Position numbers and translations under genes: made by a program | Shown here: piece after piece, positions 34,349-43,702 of the stretch | Numbering within the stretch: position 1 is the stretch's first letter | Layout of the letters: every line of letters starts with the position of its first letter | Source: Stratiformator vulcanicus | GTDB taxonomy: Bacteria > Planctomycetota > Planctomycetia > Planctomycetales > Planctomycetaceae | Length of the DNA: 64,000 nucleotides | Assembly: GCF_007744515.1 (NCBI RefSeq) | Contig: NZ_CP036268.1 | Span: forward strand, 1,713,712 to 1,777,711 | Reading direction: 5' to 3' | Notes under the pieces: generated by a model | What the model was told of the DNA's origin: nothing | Databases searched by the model: none | Seen by the model: the letters and a program-made list of their open reading frames with translations, nothing else

Positions 34349-34456
34349 CCGTATATCCTAATTCCGTGCCCGCTCGAAGTCACTACTTTCTTGAATCAAC
34401 CCACACTCCCACACGCCTCTGCCCATCCCCCGTCTCCCCAGCCTCACGCTCCGTAA

Positions 34457-35473
<1,017 letters not shown>

Positions 35474-35499
35474 AGCTCTCTCCGTTCATGATGCAGCAT

Positions 35500-35585
35500 A
35501 CAAGCCCGAGGCGCAAGCCGTCGGGAAAATCGCTGGTTGATCGACCACCGGCTTGCGCCTCTGGCTAATATTGAAATCACTTCTA
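35500..35585 (+). repeat. 86-bp inverted repeat C, copy 2
   Basis: It matches 15697-15782 along its length, beginning ACAAGCCCGAGGCGCAAGCC and ending TTGAAATCACTTCTA. The arms AGCCCGAGGCGCAAGCCG and CGGCTTGCGCCTCTGGCT pair. It sits in the divergent promoter region of the MoxR and toroid-DUF4159 genes. Confidence 0.78.
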
Positions 35586-35766
35586 GTCTAGCCGCGCCGC
35601 TCGAGAAAGGTACGGCAGCCCCGCCCGCGCGAACACCGGCCGCCCATTGGAACAGGCCTCGTGCCCCGATACGATACAGCAAGTCACATCTTGCCCAGGG
35701 GCGTCTTGGCATCTCTGCCGAATCGACTCGGCAAAGCGGCAACCCGCATTCCGGAAGGCTTCGATC

Positions 35767-38178
35767 ATGCGGCACGGCTTCACACTGCTGCTCAGCTTCG
35801 CGGTTTGCGTCGGCACCACGTCACCGACCCCAGCACAGGATCTCTCTTCGAAAGAGGTGCTCGAGTCGATCGACCGGGGCGTCAAGTTCCTGCTCAACGA
35901 GCAAAATGCCAACGGCTCGTGGACCGCTTCGAACGATCAATTCGAAGTGGGAGTGACGAGCCTGAGCGTCCTCGCGCTGATCAACTCCGGCAAAAAGACC
36001 GATGATCCGGCGGTTCGCAAAGGGATCGCCTTTTTGCGGAAAAACTCCTCCCCCAAGCTGACTTACGAAATTTCGCTGCTGATCATGGCTCTCGCCGCCG
36101 CCAAGGACGGGCAGCGAGACCTCGTCACGATTCGTAATCTCGCCGATGATCTCGAACGCGGCCAGATCGTGCAGGGTCAGGGCCGGGGATCGTGGACCTA
36201 CTCAGTGCAGAACGGCTTACTCAACCTCGGCGGAGATCGCAGCAACGGCCAATATGCGGTCCTCGGTCTTCGCGAAGCGGTCTATTCCGGCGTCCCGGTC
36301 GACCGCAAGGTGTGGGACCGCGTCCGGCAGCATTGGCTCGCCAGCCAGAACCGCGACGGCGGATGGGGCTACACCGGCTTGGGCGGCGGAACGAGCCTCG
36401 GGAGCATGACGGTTGCCGGCATCGCCACGTTGTCGATCGTGCAATCGGTGATGGCCGAAGATGAGCTCAATGCCGACGGCAACCCCGTTTGCTGCGGCGG
36501 CGACGGGGCCGACGAAGAGATCGACGAGGCGCTCGCCCGGGCCGATCGCTGGATGCAGCGCCGATTCTCGGTCAAAAGCAATCCCGGTTCGCCGCAGTGG
36601 TTGCTCTATTATCTGTATGGCTTAGAACGAGCCGGCCGACTTAGTGGGAAGCGGTTTTTTGGAGAGCACGACTGGTATCGCGAAGGGGCCGACTTCCTCT
36701 TAAGGGGGCAATCGAACACATTCGGTTATTGGAAAGGCAACGGCGGCACCGAAGCCGACCCGGTCGTCGGCACGGCCTTCTCGCTCCTGTTTCTCTCCAA
36801 GGGTCTTGCACCAGTCTTAATCAATAAATTGGAATACGGGCCGAACGATCCAGTCGGAGCGGACGATCGAGCCTGGACTCGCTACGAGAACGACGCCCGA
36901 AATTTAACAGAGCATGTCAGCGGGTTGGAACGATGGCCGAAGTTATTGACGTGGCAGGTGGTCGACTTAGAAAAGGCGACAAAGAGCAATGACGTGGCGG
37001 CACTATTGCAAGCCCCGGTCCTGTATTTTAGCGGTGATCAGCCGATCGAAATGACCGAGGCAGAAATTAAACTTCTGCGCCGGTATGTTGATCTCGGTGG
37101 ATTTATCTTCGCGGTTAATAATTGCAAGTCAAAAGGGTTCGAGAAGAGCGTTGTCGAACTCGTTCTGCAAATGTATCCCGATGATGACCTCGACCTGCGT
37201 CGGTTGGAGCAGGACCACCCGATCTTTCGCGCCGAATATCGGCTCGATTCCCGCAATGTCGAGCTGCACGGCGTCGACGTCGGCTGCCGCACCTCAATCG
37301 TCTATAGTCCCGACGATCTCTCCTGTTTATGGGATCGCTGGCTGCCGGTCGATCCGCCGGGGCGCTCGCCCAAACTCGTCGGGCAAATCGCCCGCAAGAT
37401 GCGAATTGGCGTAAATGTCCTCGCCTATGCCACCGGCCGGGAGCCGCCCGCGAAGCTCGACGTGGAGACCCCCGAAGACGACGCCGAGGATGACACGACC
37501 ATTAAGCGCGGCCTCCTCGAAATCGCCAAGCTGAAGCACGGCGGCTCTTGGGACGTCGCCCCGCGGGCCCTTAAGAATCTGCTCAGAGCCTTAAACGAAA
37601 AGGCCGGTCTGGCCGCGTCGACGAAGCCGAACGAACTCGTCGCGACCGATCCCGACCTCTACCAATACCCGCTGATTTACATGCACGGCCGCACGGGCTT
37701 CAGTATGGACGAGGCCGAACACGATCGATTGCGAACCTACCTCGATCGCGGCGGCGTCCTGTTCGCCGATTCCTGCTGCGGGGCGAAAGAATTCGACCGC
37801 GCCTTTCGGAAATTTATTAAAGAACTATACCCCGGCCGGGAACTTGCGGCGATCCCCACCGACCACGAACTCTTTGACAATAAGATCGGCAGTGACCTGT
37901 CGAAAGTACGCCGCCGCGGCCCCCAGGCCGATGACCCCGACGCCCCGCTCGACGGCGAAGTCATCGTCGGCCCGCCGGTCCTCGAAGGGATCGAAATCGA
38001 CGACCGCCTCGTCGTGATCTACAGCAAATACGACATTAGCTGCGCGCTGGAAAAGCAGTCTTCCGCCGCCTGCGTGGGATACCTCGCCGAAGATGCCTTA
38101 AAGATCGCAATTAATATCGTGCGGTATTCGCTCTTGCAGGACTTGGGTGGGATTCGGTTGGGAGGGAATGGCCAATGA
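35767..38178 (+). CDS. Secreted toroid protein with two DUF4159 domains
   Basis: The start is ATG 35767 with GGAAGG upstream, and the signal peptide ends SPTPAQ. The first part of the 803-residue product (about 25-330) carries prenyltransferase/squalene-oxidase-type repeats (NANGSWTASNDQFEVGVTSL; NRDGGWGYTGLGGGTSLGSM), the alpha/alpha toroid fold. Two DUF4159-like domains follow: about 420-600 (APVLYFSGDQPIEMTEAEIK) and 630-790 (YPLIYMHGRTGFSMDEAEHD, then YSKYDISCALEK). DUF4159 is related to the class I glutamine amidotransferase fold. Two tandem copies in one chain are seen by internal similarity. No enzymatic role is known. Confidence 0.85.
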   Translation: MRHGFTLLLSFAVCVGTTSPTPAQDLSSKEVLESIDRGVKFLLNEQNANGSWTASNDQFEVGVTSLSVLALINSGKKTDDPAVRKGIAFLRKNSSPKLTYEISLLIMALAAAKDGQRDLVTIRNLADDLERGQIVQGQGRGSWTYSVQNGLLNLGGDRSNGQYAVLGLREAVYSGVPVDRKVWDRVRQHWLASQNRDGGWGYTGLGGGTSLGSMTVAGIATLSIVQSVMAEDELNADGNPVCCGGDGADEEIDEALARADRWMQRRFSVKSNPGSPQWLLYYLYGLERAGRLSGKRFFGEHDWYREGADFLLRGQSNTFGYWKGNGGTEADPVVGTAFSLLFLSKGLAPVLINKLEYGPNDPVGADDRAWTRYENDARNLTEHVSGLERWPKLLTWQVVDLEKATKSNDVAALLQAPVLYFSGDQPIEMTEAEIKLLRRYVDLGGFIFAVNNCKSKGFEKSVVELVLQMYPDDDLDLRRLEQDHPIFRAEYRLDSRNVELHGVDVGCRTSIVYSPDDLSCLWDRWLPVDPPGRSPKLVGQIARKMRIGVNVLAYATGREPPAKLDVETPEDDAEDDTTIKRGLLEIAKLKHGGSWDVAPRALKNLLRALNEKAGLAASTKPNELVATDPDLYQYPLIYMHGRTGFSMDEAEHDRLRTYLDRGGVLFADSCCGAKEFDRAFRKFIKELYPGRELAAIPTDHELFDNKIGSDLSKVRRRGPQADDPDAPLDGEVIVGPPVLEGIEIDDRLVVIYSKYDISCALEKQSSAACVGYLAEDALKIAINIVRYSLLQDLGGIRLGGNGQ

Positions 38179-38197
38179 ATCGACGTAAGGGGTTGGC

Positions 38198-39103
38198 ATG
38201 AGGTCATCGCCGAGAATGTGGGTTCGGTCGACGCTCATCGCTGCGGTCGGATGCTCCTATATTGGGTTCGCGATTCCGGGGATATACACCACCTATTCCC
38301 GACAGAAGGCCGTCCAATCGATCAAGAAAATCGATGGCTACGTCGGGCAGGACTGGAAATGGCGCGAACTGCAGCAGCGACTGGGGTTTAGGTCCCACGG
38401 AGGCCGAGTCCTTTGGTGGCCGGCGCGAATCACGAACCTTCGTCTCCCGATTATTTTAAGAGGGCGGGGAGGCGAACGCATCGTCCCCGGGGGCACAGAC
38501 GACGAGCGCAAAAAGGCTGCGTTCTCGCTGCTCGCGGCCATCGGAAAATTGGAATCATACAAGATTGATCTGGCGAGATGCGGGCTGCGTGACGAGTCCT
38601 TGCGTTTGGTAAATTGGCCTCACGTCAGCGTCTTGAACTTGGACCACAATCCGGTCAATGGGGCATTTTTGAGAGAGGCCTCGGACCTGAGGCAAATTTG
38701 GAGAATTAGTCTTCGCGACACGCTAATAAACGATGAAGCCATCGATACTCTGATTCGCCGGGCACCAGCTCTAAAAATGATTGACGTGAGCGACACTTCC
38801 GTATCGTCCGAGGCGATCGCGAAGCTTATTCGCCGGACCTCTATCCGAACCCTCTTAATCTCTGCAGATCAGATCACTCCGGCAGTCGTCAAGGCGGCTA
38901 GAGAAACGCAGCGACCGCTCGACTATTGGGTCGTCGCTCCCGACCGGCTCTTGGAACGAACAGGGGGAACCGACTTTGCAGTTTTCCCCGGCAAACTTTC
39001 CACAGGGTACGACAAGCTCGAAGTATCAACTGACGGTGTGCGAATTGTTCCGGCCCTGCTGGTGACAGCGGCTCAATTAGCCACAATCGCGGATACGTTT
39101 TAG
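38198..39103 (+). CDS. Membrane-anchored LRR-like protein
   Basis: The start has AAGGGG upstream. The 301-residue product has an N-terminal membrane helix (about 9-30) and a region of leucine-rich-repeat-like strands (HVSVLNLDHNPVNGAFLREA; LKMIDVSDTSVSSEAIAKLI), about four or five weak units. The C-terminus is unlike LRR. It follows the toroid-DUF4159 gene after 19 bp and converges on the next gene. Confidence 0.65.
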   Translation: MRSSPRMWVRSTLIAAVGCSYIGFAIPGIYTTYSRQKAVQSIKKIDGYVGQDWKWRELQQRLGFRSHGGRVLWWPARITNLRLPIILRGRGGERIVPGGTDDERKKAAFSLLAAIGKLESYKIDLARCGLRDESLRLVNWPHVSVLNLDHNPVNGAFLREASDLRQIWRISLRDTLINDEAIDTLIRRAPALKMIDVSDTSVSSEAIAKLIRRTSIRTLLISADQITPAVVKAARETQRPLDYWVVAPDRLLERTGGTDFAVFPGKLSTGYDKLEVSTDGVRIVPALLVTAAQLATIADTF

Positions 39104-39117
39104 GCGTTTCGGTAGTT

Positions 39118-39756
39118 TCATCGGCTGACTTCAATATTCGTCCCACCCAATAGCCCCAACGGTGCCGCGGCGACTGCCGTGTGAAGTGCCGTGAATGCGG
39201 CGACAACGCTGAACCAGGCGGGGTCGTCTGTCATGAGTTGGCTCAATTGCCGCGGGAGGTGGTCTTCGGCTGTGGCTGCAAGAATGAGCGGCAGCGGGAT
39301 TAGGACACCTATCCCACCCATTAAAATCGCCGTCCAGCGAATCGCCTTGTCGCTGGCCCTGAGATGCTCATCACCCCGCGTGTAGATGCAGCCTGCGGCG
39401 AAGCCGATCGTTCCGTTGGCGACCGCACCGAACGCGCACGTCAGTCCGATCACTAAGGGCAGGTTGTCCTCCTGCGTCCACACAACGTATGGGACGATCA
39501 TCGCAAAGGCGAAGTGCGCGGCACCAACGCCCGTGACAGCGAATAGTAGCGTTCGCAACGTCCAATGCGATACGCGTCTCGCAAAGCAGATCGACAGCAG
39601 CAGGCAGTAGAGCAGGGCGGGAGGCGTTAAGAATTCGATTTGGAAGAAATTTGACGTGAACCACAGCACGTAAATCATGAGGCCGCCGGCTACAAAACCA
39701 AGCCCGGCGGCACGGACGTAGGGAATGGGAGACGTCGGGATTGTGTAAGGCGGCAT
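39118..39756 (-). CDS. Multi-pass membrane protein, unknown function
   Basis: The ATG at 39756 (MPPYTIPTSPIPYVRAAGLG) is chosen over a TTG 9 bp upstream. The 212-residue product has about six hydrophobic segments with short loops, so it is an integral membrane protein. No family is recognised. Its stop converges on the LRR-like gene with 14 bp between. Codon use and composition are less GC-biased than in neighbouring genes. Confidence 0.62.
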   Translation of the reverse strand: MPPYTIPTSPIPYVRAAGLGFVAGGLMIYVLWFTSNFFQIEFLTPPALLYCLLLSICFARRVSHWTLRTLLFAVTGVGAAHFAFAMIVPYVVWTQEDNLPLVIGLTCAFGAVANGTIGFAAGCIYTRGDEHLRASDKAIRWTAILMGGIGVLIPLPLILAATAEDHLPRQLSQLMTDDPAWFSVVAAFTALHTAVAAAPLGLLGGTNIEVSR

Positions 39757-39800
39757 TAGTTTCAATCATTAGCTGTGTTAAGAAGTGCGATGTTGAATTG

Positions 39801-41153
39801 TCATCGCGGCGGTCGTGAGAGAACAGGCAGCGCCCATATCGCCCGGTCGCCGAGGTCGCCGCCGTCACCGAAATCGGTGATTAATTCCAATCGCCGGACT
39901 CCGGAAAGATCGATCGGGCCAACCGACACAGTTTGGCCTCGCTTTGAAATTAAGTCGCTGCGATAGAGTTCGCGCTCATCGCCCCGCACGATGAATTCGA
40001 CACTGGCATTCGGCCCCGCCGACCGCTCAAGACCAATTGTCGCGGTGAATGTCGAATAGGTGCCATCCACACCCCAAACAATCGTCGATCGGCTTCCCGT
40101 GATGATGCCGAATGGGACGATCTGCTCGCCGATGTGTAATCGCTCGCCGGCGAAATTGCGATTGGCCTGCGGTTTTAACGTCGGACCCAAGAGCCGTTCG
40201 TGGCTTGATTCGGCGAATTTCCAACCTTGAAGCGTTTTTAATTTGAGATCCTCTAAGTCCGATGGCGAACCCTTTCGGTCCGTCATGGTAAGAAGAGTTC
40301 GATTGGGGCCGAAGAACTCGATCTTCGATAATCCGTTCGGTAATAGTGTCAGCGTCGCTTGATCATCAAAACGCGGCGAAATTCGATAGCTGTTGTCGTC
40401 CAACGTAACTGATGTGGTGACAAGGACGCCTCCATTTCTCAGCGTGAGGTATGCCCACTGATCGACCGGCTTGAGGTCGCGGCGCAAAACGGGAGCCGGT
40501 TCGAATAGGGCGATATCGGACGGCGCGAAAGAAATTGTTTCGTCATTAACTTCGATCATGACGCTGCCAGAGCCCCAATCCATCAGCCGACCGGCATAAG
40601 TGAGACCGGAGGTGAGCTGAAGCCGGTCTTCGTAAGGTTTGACCTCAGCAAACAGTGCTGTTGCGTCTTCGCGAGGTCGATTCGAACGGAGGGAGACAAC
40701 CGTGTCGAGGGGAATCGAGATCGCCTGCTCTCCGCCGACACACAGCGTTCCGCTTAATGAATCATCGGCGATCGTCAGCCGGCTGAGCGGCAGCCGACTC
40801 TGGTCGACTAAGTCAATCCACCATTGGCCCGGTGCTGCAAAGTCTTTGCTGGTCGGAAAGGAGAGAGAACTGATATTCTCCCGCAGTATTAAATTCTCCC
40901 CCACGGCGATGGCTTGATCATCGAGCGACTTGAGTTTTCCGCTGTAAGTGACTCCATCCGTGGTGGTCAACGTGACCTCCGGCAGCTCAGCTTCGTCAGC
41001 AATCGCAAAGTTAAAATTACCTGAAATTAATATTAGCGCGACACTTGCGGCCCTTGAAAGTCCAAGACGGTGGCATGGTTGTTTATTCGGCCGACATCGA
41101 ATTCCTCGAGTCGGCGGAAAAAAGTATTGACGTAACGAAGGGGCTCTCATCAT
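39801..41153 (-). CDS. Secreted protein with C-terminal NPCBM-like domain
   Basis: The ATG at 41153 overlaps the stop of the upstream toroid gene (ATGA), giving a 450-residue protein with a long basic N-terminal part and signal-like helix (AASVALILISGNFNFAIADE). Beta-rich repeats with TTDGVTYSGKLKSLDDQAIA and LTSGLTYAGRLMDWGSGSVM follow, and then a C-terminal segment (FTATIGLERSAGPNASVEFI with GDERELYRSDL and SGVRRLELITDFGDG) characteristic of NPCBM/NEW2 carbohydrate-binding modules. It may bind a glycan outside the membrane. It is coupled to the toroid protein. Confidence 0.78.
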   Translation of the reverse strand: MMRAPSLRQYFFPPTRGIRCRPNKQPCHRLGLSRAASVALILISGNFNFAIADEAELPEVTLTTTDGVTYSGKLKSLDDQAIAVGENLILRENISSLSFPTSKDFAAPGQWWIDLVDQSRLPLSRLTIADDSLSGTLCVGGEQAISIPLDTVVSLRSNRPREDATALFAEVKPYEDRLQLTSGLTYAGRLMDWGSGSVMIEVNDETISFAPSDIALFEPAPVLRRDLKPVDQWAYLTLRNGGVLVTTSVTLDDNSYRISPRFDDQATLTLLPNGLSKIEFFGPNRTLLTMTDRKGSPSDLEDLKLKTLQGWKFAESSHERLLGPTLKPQANRNFAGERLHIGEQIVPFGIITGSRSTIVWGVDGTYSTFTATIGLERSAGPNASVEFIVRGDERELYRSDLISKRGQTVSVGPIDLSGVRRLELITDFGDGGDLGDRAIWALPVLSRPPR

Positions 41154-42199
41154 CGCTCGAACAATGGCAGGAGGTCGTTCGGCATTTGCAGGACGATTAA
41201 AGCCATCGCGGTGGAGTATTCTGGGCAAACAGTTTGTGAAAGCCATTGTCCACTTTCTCGTTGGCGATCGATTAAATCACTTCGAATCGCGGGATACCAC
41301 TTCGTCCATTGCTTTTTGCCGGCCCACCACATCGACTGAGCGGCGTAATAATGTCCGTAATAATAATAGGGCGGGTCGGTTGGTTGGTCCGAGAGCGGGC
41401 GATATTGGCTGATGAAATTTAAGGCCGCCTTAAATTCGTCCTGACGATCGGTTCCCGCGCTGAATAACGTTGCACAAGCCGCGGCCGAACGAGCAAACTG
41501 GCTGGGATCATCCCGCTCGGGCTGATATCGAAAACCGCCGTCTTCATTGCGGCAGGAGAGGACGTAGCCCACGCCCTTTTCAATCGTATCTTTCGGTACC
41601 GCGATTCCGACGTCCCGGGCAGCTCGTAGCGCCGTGAGTTGACACGTCGTGACAGAGATATCGGCCTCCTTGCGATTCGGCTGATAGCGCCATCCTCCTT
41701 GATCGGTCTGCGCATCGATAATGAGCCTCACCCCGTCGGAAATCGCCTCCCGGATTAATTGATTGTCCTTCGCCTCGCCATAAATTTGAGTCAGAAACAC
41801 GATGGCGAAGCCGTGATCATACATCGGACCTTGAGCGACGTATTTCGGATTGGAGATCAACCCTCCGGCCCGTCGTTGCGAGAGGACATATTGGAGGGCG
41901 TTTTCAACTGCTTCGCCTTCCGGCCCGCCGCCCGGAAGGTGCCCACCCGAGAGCATCGAAAGCCCGCACAACGACGTCACCGCCACGCTGCGGTCGAAGA
42001 CGCGCCCCGAGCCGAAAGAACCGTCTTTGTGCTGCTGCCGGAGCAGCCAACCCGTGCCGCGGGAGATGGCGGTCTTCGGAACCGACAAGTCCGCGCTGTC
42101 GTCTGCCGCCGCAGGAATACCGACGGCAACCGTCGCAACTGCAACCGCAATGATTCGCGACGCGATTTGAGCTGAACTCGACCGGAGGGTCGCATTCAG
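41150..42199 (-). CDS. Secreted squalene-cyclase-like toroid protein (start uncertain)
   Basis: The 349-residue product counted from a CTG at 42199 has a good signal peptide (RIIAVAVATVAVGIPAAADD). It carries the alpha/alpha-toroid repeats QHKDGSFGSGRVFDRSVAV, QTDQGGWRYQPNRKEADISV and RNEDGGFRYQPERDDPSQFA, as in squalene-hopene cyclases and prenyltransferase beta subunits. No acid catalytic DxDD motif is seen, so a binding or structural role is possible. No ATG, GTG or TTG occurs near the signal peptide without overlapping the lipoprotein gene. The true start is therefore unclear. It overlaps the downstream NPCBM-like gene. Confidence 0.78.
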   Translation of the reverse strand: MNATLRSSSAQIASRIIAVAVATVAVGIPAAADDSADLSVPKTAISRGTGWLLRQQHKDGSFGSGRVFDRSVAVTSLCGLSMLSGGHLPGGGPEGEAVENALQYVLSQRRAGGLISNPKYVAQGPMYDHGFAIVFLTQIYGEAKDNQLIREAISDGVRLIIDAQTDQGGWRYQPNRKEADISVTTCQLTALRAARDVGIAVPKDTIEKGVGYVLSCRNEDGGFRYQPERDDPSQFARSAAACATLFSAGTDRQDEFKAALNFISQYRPLSDQPTDPPYYYYGHYYAAQSMWWAGKKQWTKWYPAIRSDLIDRQRESGQWLSQTVCPEYSTAMALIVLQMPNDLLPLFER

Positions 42200-42230
42200 C
42201 GAAGCAGGCCGGTTCGTCGGAAGCGAGTCG

Positions 42231-42551
42231 CTACCGCACCGAATTGTCGTAGCGATAGTCCGACAGCGGCAGCGAATTCGACTGAGGCGCCACCGGCCCG
42301 AGGATGTCAGTCCCAGTGAGTCGCCGCTGGTCGCCGTAGGTGCTCTGGAAGTCACGGGGTCGCGAATCCGTGTCGGGGCCGATCGACTGATCGGGGAACG
42401 GGTCGAATCGCTGCAGCGACTGCCGCTCGACCGGATCGGGCGGCAGGCCGACGCTCGGAAGCCGCGTTTTCGCTGCATTGAAGCAGCCCGTGGCCGATAC
42501 AGCCAAAGCGGCCAAGCCCGCTGCAGTGATGAGTCGCCGAATTGGTTTCAT
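42231..42551 (-). CDS. Small lipoprotein
   Basis: The ATG at 42551 begins MKPIRRLITAAGLAALAVSA, followed by TGC, a lipobox with Cys at residue 23. The 106-residue product is otherwise Pro/Asp/Arg/Ser-rich and probably disordered (FPDQSIGPDTDSRPRDFQST). It is divergent from purQ across about 240 bp and lies upstream of the toroid and NPCBM-like genes on the same strand, likely an operon. Confidence 0.65.
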   Translation of the reverse strand: MKPIRRLITAAGLAALAVSATGCFNAAKTRLPSVGLPPDPVERQSLQRFDPFPDQSIGPDTDSRPRDFQSTYGDQRRLTGTDILGPVAPQSNSLPLSDYRYDNSVR

Positions 42552-42793
42552 CTGGTCGAATCCGTGACAAATTGCGGCCTTCGTGGCACAGCTCAAATTT
42601 AGCAGGCGGGGCGGCCTTGAGATAGGGCGAATCAGAGCCGAGACCACGGTCGACCGAATTCGAAAGCCCGATCGATCGCTGTCGCCATTTGACTCGCGGG
42701 GCCGGTGGCGTTCCGGGGTTTCGGAAAGTAGCATCACCAAACCGCTCCGCCCCGCAATTTTGACCCGTTCTCCACTCGATGAGGTAGCGGCCG

Positions 42794-43606
42794 ATGGCCC
42801 GACCCCGCGTCTGCATTCTTCGCGCTCCCGGCACCAATTGTGATGTCGAAACTGCTTACGCTTTCGACAGTTGCGGCGGAAGCAGCGAGCGTCTGCATGT
42901 CGCCGCGATACTGGAATCGCCTCGGCGGTTGCTCGATTTCGAGGTGCTTTGCATCCCGGGCGGCTTCAGCTACGGCGATGACATCGGGGCAGGAGTCATT
43001 TTCTCTGAGAAGCTCAAGGGCGAACTCGCCCCGATTGTGCAAGAGTTCCTCGACGGCGATCGGCTGATTCTCGGGATTTGCAACGGATTTCAGGTACTGA
43101 TTCGATCGGGGTTGCTCCCCGGTGGAGCGGGCGCGGTCGGGGAAGATGGCCGGGCCACAACGACGCTGGCGTGGAATGACAACGGGCGATTTGTCGATCG
43201 GTGGGTGCGTCTGGCCGTCGTCTCGGATCACAACGTTTTTCTTCGGGGCCTCCAAGATTTCGAGGTTCCGATCGCCCACGCTGAGGGCCGACTGTGTTTG
43301 GCCGACGAATCGGTTCTCTCAACATGGAAAGAGCACGGCCAAGCCGCGCTCTGTTATGCCCCGCGGAATGAAGCCGATTTGCCGGACGATCCGCTGACCG
43401 CCTCCGTGCCAGAACCCGACAATCCCAACGGCTCATTCGCCAATCTCGCCGGATTGAGCGATCCAACGGGACGAGTCCTCGGGCTAATGCCGCACCCGGA
43501 ACGGTTCCTGTTCGCAACGCAACATCCCCAGTGGACACGCAAGAACTTGCAGGGCCACGGCGCCGGGCGAAAGATTTTCGAAAATGCGATCAGCTACTTC
43601 GAATAG
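42794..43606 (+). CDS. purQ: Phosphoribosylformylglycinamidine synthase, glutaminase subunit
   Basis: The 270-residue product is a class I glutamine amidotransferase: the oxyanion and PGGFSYGDD segment, nucleophile Cys in LGICNGFQ, and MPHPERF near the C-terminus with the catalytic His/Glu. It releases ammonia for the PurL subunit in step four of purine synthesis. It is about 40 residues longer than typical PurQ because of a loop with PEPDNPNGSFANLAG. GAGG lies about 11 bases before the ATG. purL and purS are not in the window. Confidence 0.94.
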   Translation: MARPRVCILRAPGTNCDVETAYAFDSCGGSSERLHVAAILESPRRLLDFEVLCIPGGFSYGDDIGAGVIFSEKLKGELAPIVQEFLDGDRLILGICNGFQVLIRSGLLPGGAGAVGEDGRATTTLAWNDNGRFVDRWVRLAVVSDHNVFLRGLQDFEVPIAHAEGRLCLADESVLSTWKEHGQAALCYAPRNEADLPDDPLTASVPEPDNPNGSFANLAGLSDPTGRVLGLMPHPERFLFATQHPQWTRKNLQGHGAGRKIFENAISYFE

Positions 43607-43702
43607 CTTAATCCTTCTGCACATAGTATTGCCGACGGTAGTCTCCTTGACGGGCTGACGGCTTGTCTCCTGTTTCACACTCCTCGCTTCTTCGCCTGCG
43701 AC

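Noticed and set aside
42231-42478. Long N-terminal extension of the toroid protein across the lipoprotein gene
   Set aside because: The lipoprotein frame has a clear lipobox and start. The extension is Arg/Ser-rich and overlaps it by about 250 bp.
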